A stretch of DNA of 64,000 bases from Uloborus plumipes (lineage: Eukaryota; Arthropoda; Arachnida; Araneae; Uloboridae), in assembly GCA_038373865.1 (NCBI GenBank), contig JAXGGA010004411.1:24752-88751 (forward strand), written 5' to 3'. Shown here in pieces: positions 23,139-32,850 of the stretch (within the stretch, counting starts at the first letter, position 1; each line of letters starts with the position of its first letter). The position numbers were made by a program, and so were the translations under genes. The notes under the pieces were generated by a model. The model was not told where the DNA came from and searched no databases. It saw only the letters and a list, made by a program, of their open reading frames with translations.

Positions 23139-23775
23139 GTGTCAAGTAAGGTATGACGGCACTGCAACGAGTAGTTGACATTGCGTAAACAGTTGATACT
23201 TCTAAAAAATAAACTGAATTAAACGCCACCATATAATTTTAATTAACATGCATAAAACAAAGAACTAAATCCTTCCTTATCCTTTACAAGTGTGAGCTAC
23301 TTGTGCTGTGTTAACTACTAAATGCTATGTAAACTTCTGGTAGCTTTTCCTTATTTTTTTTTTACATCTTATTAGTAAATTATTACTTGGCACTGCAACG
23401 AGTAGTTGATGTTGCTTTAGTATTTAACACTTCGAAAGAAAGCTGAATGGTAAGCATTGCCAATCTAACCACATTGTATAATTTTGATTTAAAATACATA
23501 AAACAACGAACTAAAGCCTTTTCATTTTTTATACGTGTAGACACTAGTGCAGTGTTAATTGTTTTGGTGGTTTTACCTGTGTATTATTTGAAAGGCTTGG
23601 GAGATGAAGGGGTTATGTAACAAAACCAAAACTGCGAGTAATTCAAGTTCAAAGTTCTATTGTTGCAACTTTTTTGTTTTCAGGTTTTGTCGTTAAGTGA
23701 GCGTATGAAGTTGGTATGATGACATCTGCCTTTTGATGCACCAAGTTTTATTAGCTTACCTGCATCCATTGCTTA

Positions 23776-24524
23776 CTCTGCCGTGCTAAGCGCAAATGTG
23801 GTATGCTGCAGTCGAGCTCAAACTGAGATAAAAATCTTTAAAGTTTTGCGCCACCATGTATTTGATTCAGATGAAACTTTTTCAGTATTTTTTTAACCCT
23901 TTACTGCACGATTTTTTATATTTTCATGAAAAAAATCATTTGTTACCTTTTAAATAGCCCTGAGTTCAGGAAAAATAAAGAAAAAAATTAATCTCAAAAA
24001 TGTGCACCAAAAATGATGTTTTAATTGTTTGTTCTATGTATGGCACAAAGCACATAGCATATGCTTTGTATACCGATAAGTGTAATAATCTACAATGTGT
24101 TTTGTGCCATAAGTGGTATAAACAAATTTTCCACCAAGTGTATTTAAACATTTTTAGAACAATAGAAATAATGACTAAGCACACTTCTAACGGAAATGCA
24201 GACACTCTTTCTTTGAAAAGCAAGAACTGTAATACCTAGACTAGTGCAACTAACTAGTGCATAAAAATCACACTAAACTGTTATAGCAATGTTCCAGAAG
24301 GGGCACAAAGCTCAGTTTAACTGCATTTAAAAATCATAGGAATATATGAGGGTTTATTTGGTTTGTGCCAGATCTGGCACACCGTGCAGTGAAGGGTTAA
24401 AAATATTTCTCGTTCTCGAATGACCATACAATTTTATATTTTGGTAAAATGCATCACAAAGAACCACTTGGTGGCAATAACTTGGTGGCGAATTTTGTTA
24501 AAAATTTCAGATACGACTTTTGTG
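23776..24524 (+). mobile_element. MITE-B inserted in MITE-A
   Basis: Starts CTCTGCCGTGCTAAGCGCA after TA and shares GTATTTGATTCA, TTCTCGAATGACCATA-like and ACTTTTGTGCTT blocks in order with the intact copy at 46698-46939. It is itself interrupted by the piggyBac-type element at 23897-24396. The right terminal repeat is clipped. Confidence 0.7.
23897..24396. mobile_element. piggyBac-type MITE inserted in MITE-B
   Basis: Ends CCCTTTACTGCACG and, inverted, CCCTTCACTGCACG (13 of 14 matched) are flanked by TTAA at 23893-23896 and 24397-24400. The uninterrupted paralogue at 46795-46825 reads TTTTTTAAAAAATATTTC across the site, giving a direct empty site. A 16-bp perfect palindrome GTGCCAGATCTGGCAC lies at 24365-24380. 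Same family as 13934-15333. Overlapping short frames on both strands are not convincing genes. Confidence 0.85.
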
Positions 24525-24569
24525 CTTTAAAAAAATGTAGCTTAGCTCCTTTATCTTCAAAACCCTTCA

Positions 24570-24839
24570 TTTTGTATTCAGTATGACTAAAAAAAAACAA
24601 AAAAAAAAAAAAAAAGAAGAAAAGAAAGAAATACCAATGGCTGCTGCTCTCTTTCTCCAAGTATTCAACTTCTACCAAAGCCTCCACCTTGTAGCTTTCA
24701 AGATCAAAAGATAATTGCTGAGAGCAGCCAAGTCTAACCGATATGTTTACCGATGACTGTTACGAAGATGGAACTCGTGAATTGCGCCCGCATCCCTCTA
24801 GGTGGCGCTCTGTACGATGGAAGCTTAACGCCATCCATC
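24570..24839. other. Unclassified stretch
   Basis: Includes an A-rich tract (24589-24630). No gene recognised. The minus-strand frame across the tract gives only a poly-Phe peptide. Confidence 0.4.
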
Positions 24840-25160
24840 TTATAGAGAAGTTGATCCGGCAGCAATCTTACCTCCACCAATCATAATCGCTCCTCGGAGG
24901 ATTAAGGTCCGGCAGCTATATGCTACGCTTTGCTGGCGATAAGTCATTGCTGGGGCGTGGGAGTGGATGGAGGATATGAGGTGCATTGGGAGTATGTGGG
25001 CAAGGTTTCTTAAAAGAAAAAAATTTATCGATTTTTCTCCGAGATTTATATTTTTCGTAAGTTTCAAGAGGGATCACTTTTGGGGTTGGAGCATTTGTAA
25101 TGAGTTTTTAATTACGAGAGACATTAAATAGATTTTCTAAGTAGTTTTAAAAGGGAGGTG

Positions 25161-25571
25161 CACTTCAAAAACGAACTGTTGATTTACAGTATAATACTGG
25201 CAGCCGAAGTTCCAATTTAAAACTAAAATATACAGAAATAAACTGTAAAACATACTTATTTCCAGTTTCTTACTGTAAAGTTAGGAATTTTACAGTTTAT
25301 TGCCGTAAAATTTAGCTGTATTATACTGTAAAAACAACAGTACAATACTGGCAGCAGAGGTTCCAGTTTAAAACTATAAAATGCACGGTAATAAACTATA
25401 AAATTAGCAATTTTATTGTTTAAATACTGTAAAATTAGCAATTTCACTGTTTAGTACTGTAAAAGTAGCAATTTAACAGTTTATTACTGTAAAATTAACA
25501 ATTTTTACAGGTTTATTACTATAAAATTAGCTATATTATACTGTAAAAAACAACATTCATTTTTTACAATG
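25161..25571 (-). mobile_element. TACAG-MITE present only in duplication copy A
   Basis: Ends at TTTTTTACAATG followed by TA (25572-25573). The left end is worn (CACTTCAAAAACGAACTG after TG). Copy B reads GGGAGATATGCTTAAAG straight across, so the insertion site is the TA there. Internal order (CTGGCAGCCGAAG first) shows reverse orientation and a dimer structure. Confidence 0.85.
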
Positions 25572-25681
25572 TATGCTTAAAGAGAAAAAAGAGAGATTTA
25601 TCGAGCGAATAGTTGAGTGTGACAATAAGGGCAAAAGTTTTTGAAAAACCAGAGATATGTTTCAATTTTATTACTTTTGTT

Positions 25682-25890
25682 GTCTTGTCCCACTGCTACG
25701 GGAAAGATGTGTTCCATTGCCTCACTAGGAGTGTGTACTTCTAATGAGACACAGTGCAATTATTTAATTTTCAAACTGGACAACTTAAGAAAGATTTATA
25801 TTACAAGAGTGAGAAAAATAACACTCATGGCGCAGTTGGAATTCAAAGGCAATTGTTTCCACCACTCGGCCATTGAGACCCTATTCTATT
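25682..25890 (+). other. Segment present only in duplication copy A
   Basis: Copy B reads from GTTACTTG directly into TTTTGTAATTATTAAA, so about 210 bp here are either an insertion in A or a deletion in B. No clear terminal repeats or target duplication are visible. An open frame (25641-25892) crosses the junction and starts at TTG, so it is considered fortuitous. Confidence 0.6.
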
Positions 25891-26129
25891 AGGTATTTTG
25901 TAATTATTAAAGGGGGAGAAACTTGTCTTGTAGCACTTGTACAAGAGTACATTATGTACCAGGAGTTTGTACTACTTGCACAAGAAGGCATTTTTCGTCC
26001 GTATTAAACATCTTGTATAAGTATTACTTGTATAAGATGCTCAGTTGTGTAAAATGTAATAGAAAATTAACACATTGTGAAAGTTAGGCATACCTATTTC
26101 ACAAATTTAATGCCTTGAATATAAAAAGT

Positions 26130-26760
26130 ATGCAGCAATCTTACCTCCACCAATCATTCCGTTTATTAAGGTCCGGCAGTATGCTACGCTTTGCTGGCTA
26201 TAAGTCATTGCTGGGGCGTGGGAGTGGATGCAGAATGTGAGGTGAATTGGAATCTGTGGGCAAGGTTTGTTAAGGGAAGAATATTTATCGATCTTTCTCC
26301 GAGATTTATATTTTTCATAAGTTTTACGAGGGATCACTTTGTTTTTTTATAATGAGCTTTGAATTACGAGAGACATTAAATATCTTTCCTAAGTAGAGTT
26401 TTAAAAGGGAGATATGCTTAAAGAAAAAAAAAAAGATTTATTGAGAGAACATTTGGGTATGACAATAAGGACAAAAGTTTTGGAAAGCCAGGGATGTGTT
26501 CCAATTCTGTTACTTGTTTTGTAATTATTAAACGGAAAGAAACTTGTCTTGTACCACTTGTACAACAATAAATTTTGATTCAGGAGTGATACCGCAGTTT
26601 GTACTACTTGTACACGATGACATTTTTTTTTTCAAAATACATGTTAAGCATCTTGTATAAGAGTTACTTGTGCAAAATGCTGATTATGTATAAAATGTGA
26701 TAGAAAAACCAAACATTGATATGAGAGTTAAATCTCTTTCAAATATTAATGTTGTGAGTT
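26130..26760 (+). repeat. Segmental tandem duplication, copy B (empty sites)
   Basis: Uninterrupted partner of 24840-26100 and the reference state for both insertions. Contains paired TTGTAC/GTACAAG words (about 26555-26620), also present in copy A. Confidence 0.85.
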
Positions 26761-26769
26761 GGAAAAGTA

Positions 26770-28653
26770 GGGGAAGGTGGGGTACCTCGGACCTATTTTC
26801 GCTTTTCCATTTTTAATTTCATAAATATTTGCCAAATCTAAATACAAATACCATAAACTGAAACTTTATGATTTTTTACACTACATATAATTATCATAAA
26901 ATTTTATTTAACTTATTTGAATTACATTTTTTATAATAAACATAATAATGCACATAGAACCGAGGTACACCACAGGTGGTGTACCTTGGGTTTTGGGATG
27001 GTGTACCTTGGACCAATGATTAACAGGTAAAAAGAACATGATTTTCAGTAAGAAAATCACCATTTATCAATCAGTAAACCACACATAAATTTAAAAATAC
27101 ATTTTTTATTTGTTTCCAAGCTAAATAAAAATTTAGATCTTATTATCTTGTCACATTTCCCTATTTAAAAAATGCCAAGATGCTCTAGGTTCTGAAAACC
27201 ATGCTAGACATTATTTTTTAAGCTGCACTTATTTCCAACGAAGATTGTAATTGGATAAGTCTATTGCAAATGTTAACTTCTCGAGCTACCTTTCTGATCC
27301 ACTAGATGGTGTGGTAGCTTGAATATCTCATTTTTTCAACTCCATAAATGGTAGGATCTTCTCCTGTAAACTTCTCACAGTTTGAATCTTTTTTTTCAGA
27401 AATTTAACTGCATATTCATCATTAGCAATAGAAAGACTCTCTGCAAGAAAATATTTGATAGCTTTCTTGCCAGCAAATTTAACCAAAACAAAATCGCCAA
27501 TCTAAATATTAATGCTATCTGCTTCTTCTAGCTCATTAAAACATTCCTCTGAAATATTGGATTCCTCATAAAAATCTTCAATGTTCTCAAGTTCAGACTC
27601 TGAAGAATAATAAAGTTATCTCTTAGCTGGCTAGGTAGGGGATTTTACTGTCTGAGATTTCTTTACTTTTTTCATTGCCCCCTTTTAGCCTTTTCTATTT
27701 CAAGACGTTCTTTCCGGGATGTATCGGTCAAAATACAAGACGTTCTTTTAGGTCTTCCCCCTATGGGGTCATTTTTTCGGTAGTGCTTTTGGATATGGCC
27801 TTATTTCTTCAGGGGAGTGACAATGCTTGGCAAAGAAGTACTAGCTTCAGATGTTGACACACCAGTAAAATCATTTTGTGTGTTATTTTCCTCTTGCTTT
27901 TGCACTGAGCAATCATTGACATTTGATGGGAGGAAATCAAAATCTTCAAAAAATATTTTCATTCACCGTTATATAAACCGTCCACAGACTGCAGTCCTTG
28001 GATGGAATAATCGAGTGGGCGGTGTATTTCACATATAAATGTCGTTAAGAATTCATCATTAGCTTTACCATAAATCATAATTATGCAGTTGCAAAACTGC
28101 ATATTAAGTTTATAATTTAAGTTAAAATTTTTAGTTCTGGAAGGAAACATTTCACTTGAATTTTAAAAGGCATTTCTAAAAACCAAAGAACATGAAGTTT
28201 TAGGAGTTGTAATAGTTATGCACTGCAGAAGTGTGTACCTTGGACCAGTCCAAGGTACACCACTTGTATTGGGTCCGAGGTACACCACTTGGTTATAAAA
28301 AACAAAGTAGCTGACTATTGTGTTTCTGTTAGGATTAACTTTGTTTCAAGCACATGGTGTTATAGCTAGAACATGACTGTATAATGCATGACCCTCATTT
28401 CAGAATAAACAATATATGTTTCAGAATAAAAATACCTAAAAGTAACCGGAAAAACTTACTTTTGAATGGTGGATTTCTTTTTTTAATAATACTTCAATCA
28501 GATGAGCTTTCCACAAAACAGAAAGGTATGCAGTGAGACCTCTAGAGGCACATATTTCAACTACACATGTTGATATTCAAATATTTTAATAAGCAGAGCT
28601 GTAATCAGCCTAGGTCCGAGGTACACATATGTCCGAGGTACAAAACTTACCCC
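26770..28653 (-). mobile_element. pogo/Tigger-like element with GGTACACC words
   Basis: Seen: both ends read TAGGGG(A/T)A then GTACCTCGGAC about 10 bp further in, flanked by TA (26768-26769, 28654-28655). The word GGTACACCAC or its complement recurs near both ends and forms two hairpins: arms 26963-26973/26976-26986, and 28233-28245/28248-28260 (13 bp, perfect). The middle carries decayed transposase pieces on the minus strand. Known: TA duplication and this C-terminal protein type fit the pogo/Tigger group. Length 1.9 kb with the N-terminal part apparently missing. Confidence 0.65.
27240..27945 (-). pseudogene. Decayed C-terminal region of a pogo/Tigger-like transposase
   Basis: Minus-strand pieces remain in order but are broken by stops and frameshifts. 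About 27801-27940: an acidic Ser/Thr-rich stretch ending TPLKK. About 27680-27800: HYRKNDPIGGRPKRTSCILT then a DTSRKERLEIEKAK stretch. 27328-27495: DFVLVKFAGKKAIKYFLAES and later EYAVKFLKKKI. About 27240-27290: TFAIDLSNYNLR. From family knowledge, the GRPKR…ILTDT and GDFVLVKF motifs are typical of the C-terminal part of insect Tigger/jerky-type transposases. No DDE core or CENP-B-like DNA-binding region is visible here. No function is expected from this copy. Confidence 0.5.
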
Positions 28654-28903
28654 TATATATATATTTATGCACTAGCCGGGTACCCGGCCCTGCCCGGGTT
28701 TCTGCTGAGTATAGTGTTTTAGTGACACTCGTTCATGAATTTTTCAACATTAAAGTGCATATCTATATACATAATGGCTACTTCTGTAAGCAACGGTAAT
28801 TTTTTCTCTCTGGACAAACTAAAAAAACTGTATTACACACCGCAAATACAAATGCAAGCTACAAATAATGTTTAGGTAAATCGGAAATGTTATAAGCTTG
28901 GTA

Positions 28904-29804
28904 CAGGGTGCGGCGGAGAAACTTGCAGATTTGAAAAGTCAACTAAGGGAAAAGTACTTCATGTATCAGTTTACTACTTTTTATAAGATGTGGTACCCAT
29001 TCTGAATTTTTATATTAGTTAGATTTAAAAACTACATCGGGAAGCATGGCGGCCCCTGTTAATGATGCACTCATCTACCCTAGATTTGAAGTTTTGTTGA
29101 ACTCTTTCGAGCATATCGACTGGGATGTTGGTGATAGTAAGCCGGATATTGTTCTTCAGGCGTTGCAGGGTCCGGGGCTTGTCGTTGTAAACGATCGATT
29201 TGAGATACCCCCATAAAAATAGTCACGGCGTGTTAAATCGGGGGAGCGGGCTGGCCACGGTACGTCACCTTTCAAGGAGACGTTATCACTTAACTGGTGA
29301 ACCACATCAAGTTTGTAGGGATGAAACTGGAGTTCGTCGTGAAGAATTCGTCTCAGTGTCCAATCAAAAATACCCAAAGCAGCAGCGTGTTTACGGGCCG
29401 AACGCCTGGGAGAGCGCAAAAAAGACTTCCTCACTTTTTCGACGTTTTCTAGGATTCTGGGAATCCGTTGACCTCCTGGGCCTCTTTTTGCCACACCCCA
29501 ACTTTCCCTGAATGTTTTCACCCACAAAACAGTCGATTCCCAGCCAGGAATGGGAACAACGGGCTGAATTTTGAACCGAGTTCGGAAGGCACGTTGAGTG
29601 GCGACCACCGACAGATTATTTGAAAAGTAAGATTCGGCGGCGAACGCTCGTTGTTCCTTCGTCCAACGCATGGCGACAACTAAACTATAAGATAACAAAA
29701 CTTCAGGACCTTCTCTTTAAAATGAGACTCTTCCCACTCCTTTCTGACCACTCCTTGCTAATTAGCATCCAATTAAAATCAGCAATTTTCTTTGTCGCAC
29801 CCTG
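28904..29804 (-). mobile_element. Internally deleted mariner-like element (DUF4817-type)
   Basis: Seen: ends CAGGGTGCG(G/A)C… and its inverse, similar over about 30 bp, flanked by TA at 28902-28903 and 29805-29806. It encloses the transposase remnant on the minus strand. At 901 bp it is clearly shorter than a coding-competent relative would be, because the catalytic middle is missing. Confidence 0.8.
29025..29671 (-). pseudogene. Transposase remnant: HTH N-terminus fused to C-terminus, frameshifted
   Basis: The natural ATG is at 29671. An upstream extension to 29698 opens with TTG and is not needed. Reading on: RWTKEQRAFAAESYF, a helix-turn-helix-rich N-terminus of the DUF4817 type, then RSPRRSARKHAAALGI and LRRILHDELQFHPYKL. 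Near 29260-29285 the frame jumps straight to PWPARSPDL, which in this family lies close to the last catalytic residue, so the central domain with the first two catalytic acids is deleted. A further one-base loss in a T-run near 29212 shifts the frame. The correct frame resumes as GYLKSIVYND… NIPVDMLERVQQNF and ends at a stop at 29025-29027. It cannot encode an active enzyme but keeps both termini. Confidence 0.8.
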
Positions 29805-30352
29805 TAAAATCAATCGCACTGGAGTCAAGTATTTCCAAACATTACACGTAAAATAAGTCCCATCATTAGTTTATATCCTTGTGACTACACTGTTGAAAAC
29901 ATCTTATGTACCTAACTTAGAAATTATTTGACTATAAACATTTTCTGTTCTCTAACTGTTGCCAAAATCAATTCCCTTTTTATTTACCACGTTAGCGATT
30001 ATTGGCATAGATGAATATAAAAATCCTAAGAAAGCAATAAATTTCATACTTACTCCAGCGAAGCCTAGGTTCAAAATTTTCACCATGATTACTATTAATA
30101 TTGTTGTTGCATGGCAACCAAATTTTTGCAACAATGCACTGAAAATTTAATTATTTAATGGGGAAATTAAATGAAATTTACTATTTTCCATAATAACTTT
30201 TTTAAACTAAGCTTTTTATAAATAAATTATAGCTTATCCTGCTCTCTGTTACTGTAGCTATCTAACGGTGCAAAAATGGTTAAAATCGGTCCAGTAGTTT
30301 GGAAGATTACCCCGGACATACGGTTTCAGAAGTTGTCTTTTATGTATATAGA

Positions 30353-31248
30353 TGAATATGAAAAATATTTATATTGAATACTTTGTTTGTGATAGTGCTG
30401 CAAGTAATGTTCTCACTATTTCCGAGTTTTTTAATGTGGTTTTGAAAAATTGGCAAAGTTTTATAAATGGAGACATTTATCAAAACTTAAAGAACGACCT
30501 ACGTAAATTTTCTTTTTCCATTCTTCTTTCCTAATTTAAGACGAGGCACGTAGATTTATACATTTTCTAGAATTTTTCTTGGAATGTGAAACAACACACC
30601 CTTAAGCAAATTTATGGGGAAGAAGAGCAAAAAAATATTTTCAAAGCTTGTGCAAAATCCGCTGCTGAGAGTAAAAGGGAAGCAAAACGAGATGTAGTAT
30701 GTGCAAATTCTTCCAGGAAAATTTTATCAAAAACAACAGTTCTTTAAAATCATACATACATACATACATAATGCATGGTTTTTGTTCACTTTTTTTTTTT
30801 TTTTTTTTTTGAATCCCATGCTTTGATGTGCTTTAGCATAAATGGAATAACCGTTTCTTGAGCTTTTTTCGTTTTATAATTCAATTTTTCTGTGAAACTA
30901 TTAATGTATTATACGTCCTTGCAATTAAAGGCGTGTAATTAAACACAAAGAAAGAGAACTCTCTTATTCGCTATTACTAGAACCTTGGCTAAATGCTCTA
31001 AAAATAATTGAAATGTAAGCAATTGAGCATTAATATTACTTAAAATGTATGCACCGAAATAAAAATATATCATCTTATTAATTTTTACTTACACTAAGAA
31101 AAGTTTTTTATTAAAAAATTAAAAATATGTTTTATTACGAAAAAAAAGAAGAAAAAATAACATAATCATTAGCTAACAATAGGAATAACAACGCTAAGAC
31201 GGCGCCAATTAAACACGTAATTGCAGACCCGTGTTTCGAGGTTTCAAG
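30353..31248. other. Unclassified AT-rich stretch
   Basis: Holds a small CATA repeat (about 30751-30770) and a T26-like run (about 30790-30811). No gene recognised. Confidence 0.4.
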
Positions 31249-31251
31249 TAA

Positions 31252-31395
31252 GGGCCCTGCTCCACATTGACGTAAAGCAGAAAAATAAAGCAGAAACGTA
31301 AAATGGTTTAAATGGTGTTTCTATGGAAAGTACCCGGATTTTCGGTTTCTGCCTTCGGTTTCGGTCGCGTTTTCCGCTGATGTGGAGCAGGGCCC
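31252..31395. mobile_element. PIF/Harbinger-type MITE, 144 bp
   Basis: Perfect inverted ends GGGCCCTGCTCCACAT and its complement, with the 3-bp duplication TAA at 31249-31251 and 31396-31398. A TWA target and GGGCC ends are typical of PIF/Harbinger MITEs. Short open frames across it are incidental. Confidence 0.8.
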
Positions 31396-31679
31396 TAACT
31401 CCCTTTTCAGTGAAAAAAAAAAGCCAGCTTTTGGCTGTAAAGCCGTCCGGGAAAGTTAAAAAAACGTGTCTGCAATCAGTTGCTAATTTGTGCATTTTCA
31501 GCGATGTATTTTAATACTATCTTTGTTGCACAAAGGTATTTATTCATTTTGAATCATAAGCATTTTTTTTCTCGTTTTTCTGTGAACCTATCACTACTCT
31601 ATGCCTCCTTGCGGTAAAAAAAAAGGGATTTAGCACAAAGGAAAAAAAAATCTTGGAGCAATTCGTTGTAAGCGACAGC

Positions 31680-32850
31680 GTATTTTTTTAAAGCTACGTG
31701 TTAAATAGTTTCATGAAGATTATGTTTTCTTAAACAATAACAAATTCGTCGTTATTGCTCTTGTAATTTACGGGATTTAGTTTTAAAATTTTGATGATAT
31801 CTGGAACCTTAAATTAAATCTGATGTGCCTACAATGTACATTTAAGGCTACAGTGGACTTTGAAAACGGCGAAAATCCTTCAAAATATGGGTTTTCTGTT
31901 TTTGTTCTATTTTTATGCTCTGAAAATAGCTTTATTCAGTACAAAAGGAATTTTCTCGATTCGATCTTTTTTTCTTGAGTTATGGCTGAAATTGCTCTTT
32001 AAAACTAAAAATGAGTTTTTCTCGGAACAAATACTTTACTGCTTATTAAAACTTCGAAATGTTCCATGCGTCAAAATAATTTACGTATGATGATAAAACT
32101 TTTTTTCTGTGTATCCCAATGCATCATCTGTAAACTGTTGGAAACAGATTTTTAGCAACTTGGACCAAAGCCATGTTGTAACTGATATAAACTTGAAATT
32201 AACCCGTTTCCGTAACTTTTTTCAAAAATTGTGATGAAAACACTAATTTTTGTCGTTATTTTGATGTCGGACAAAAAAAGTGAAAATTTTTTTCCTACAA
32301 TCTGTTCAATATCAAAGGTAGATGTGGAAAAAAAATATTTTTAGAATATTCGTTTAATATTTTGACGCATGGAGCGTATTAAGCTTAGTTAATTTTTATT
32401 AATAAATTTCTCTAAAATTGCTGCATTTCTCTAAACATGTGAAAATATTTATTTGTTTTTTATTTTTATTCACATACCATCTAAATAAGAACATTTTAGG
32501 AAAGTAACATCATTGTAACTATGTTTAGAAAAAAAAATCCATAAAAAGTCCACTGTAGCCTTAAATCAATCTCAAATTTCAAGAGCATACTGCAAGTAGG
32601 CAACACACGCCTGCTTTAGAATATTGGATCTACGTAAGTGTGAAAGAGATCAATGTGTTTAATATGGTAGCCTGGTAACCAAATTAAACGCTTGACATTA
32701 GATGTTGGACTGGAACTTTCGTAAAGTTCTACCTCTTTAACGTAACACCAGAACATTTCCATGAATCTTGAACGATAGCGCTTTATTCGATCCTTCCTAT
32801 ATGCCTTAAATAGAAAAGGCTCATGTTCTAACGTTTTTCAAGATTGTAAC
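31680..32850 (+). repeat. Duplicated block, left copy (with a TTAA element inside)
   Basis: Blocks about 31700-31800 and 32570-32840 align in order with 32930-33540 (GGTAACCAAATTAAACGCTT, ATAGCGCTTTATTCGATCCTT and others). The 715-bp element at 31846-32560 is absent from the right copy. Confidence 0.7.
31846..32560. mobile_element. TTAA-targeting non-autonomous element
   Basis: Ends GGCTACAGTGGACTTT and its inverse (16 bp) are flanked by TTAA at 31842-31845 and 32561-32564. Inside is a second 16-bp perfect inverted repeat: TCCATGCGTCAAAATA at 32063-32078 and its complement at 32358-32373. TTAA targets occur in piggyBac and Kolobok. The ends lack the CCC start of piggyBac, so Kolobok is the likelier guess. 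No coding sequence recognised. Confidence 0.7.

Larger units (their letters stand above)
21657..23580 (+). repeat. Three-unit tandem repeat (about 200-230 bp), split by a hAT element
   Basis: The landmark CACTGCAAC(G/T)A… followed by AGTTG occurs at 21657, 23160 and 23391, and ATGCATAAAACAAAGA(A/G)CTAAA or a close variant recurs inside each unit. Unit 1 is interrupted by the element at 21840-23138. With that and one duplication removed, unit 1 is about 196 bp against 231 bp for unit 2. Confidence 0.75.
23589..24569 (-). mobile_element. Outer MITE-A of a three-layer nest
   Basis: Left part (23589-23775: AAAGGCTTGGGAGATGAAGG…, CCAAGTTTTATTAGCTTACC) and right part (about 24525-24569: AAAATGTAGCTTAGCTCC…CCCTTCA) together match the intact copy at 58225-58478 in opposite orientation. 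They are split by MITE-B at a TA. Some bases were lost at the right joint. Confidence 0.65.
24840..26100 (+). repeat. Segmental tandem duplication, copy A (with insertions)
   Basis: Blocks 24860-25158, 25574-25680 and 25893-26095 align in order with 26130-26760 (for example CTTACCTCCACCAATCAT, CATTGCTGGGGCGTGGGAGT, GACAATAAGG, CTTGTCTTGTA). The MITE at 25161-25571 and a segment of about 210 bp at 25682-25890 are missing from copy B. Confidence 0.85.
28671..30352 (+). mobile_element. Old retroelement-like repeat carrying a nested transposon, copy 1
   Basis: Starts ACTAGCCGGGTACCCGGCC and ends with AAAATCGGTCCAGTAGTTTG, GGACATACGG and TATGTATATAGAT. The same start and tail plan occurs at 47704-48526. 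The tail wording is common in arthropod non-LTR retrotransposon/SINE 3' ends, but I cannot name the clade. The mariner-like element 28904-29804 is inserted within it. Confidence 0.45.

Noticed and set aside
24454..24687. Minus-strand frame with a long Phe run
   Set aside because: Created by an A-rich tract; no other protein features.
25641..25892. 83-codon frame with a signal-peptide-like start and several Cys
   Set aside because: It starts at TTG, not ATG. Its first part is ordinary duplicated DNA whose partner copy (26460-26520) is not open, and it runs across an insertion junction.
29200..29511. 103-codon plus-strand frame
   Set aside because: It is the opposite strand of the decayed mariner-like transposase, whose minus-strand reading has clear family motifs.
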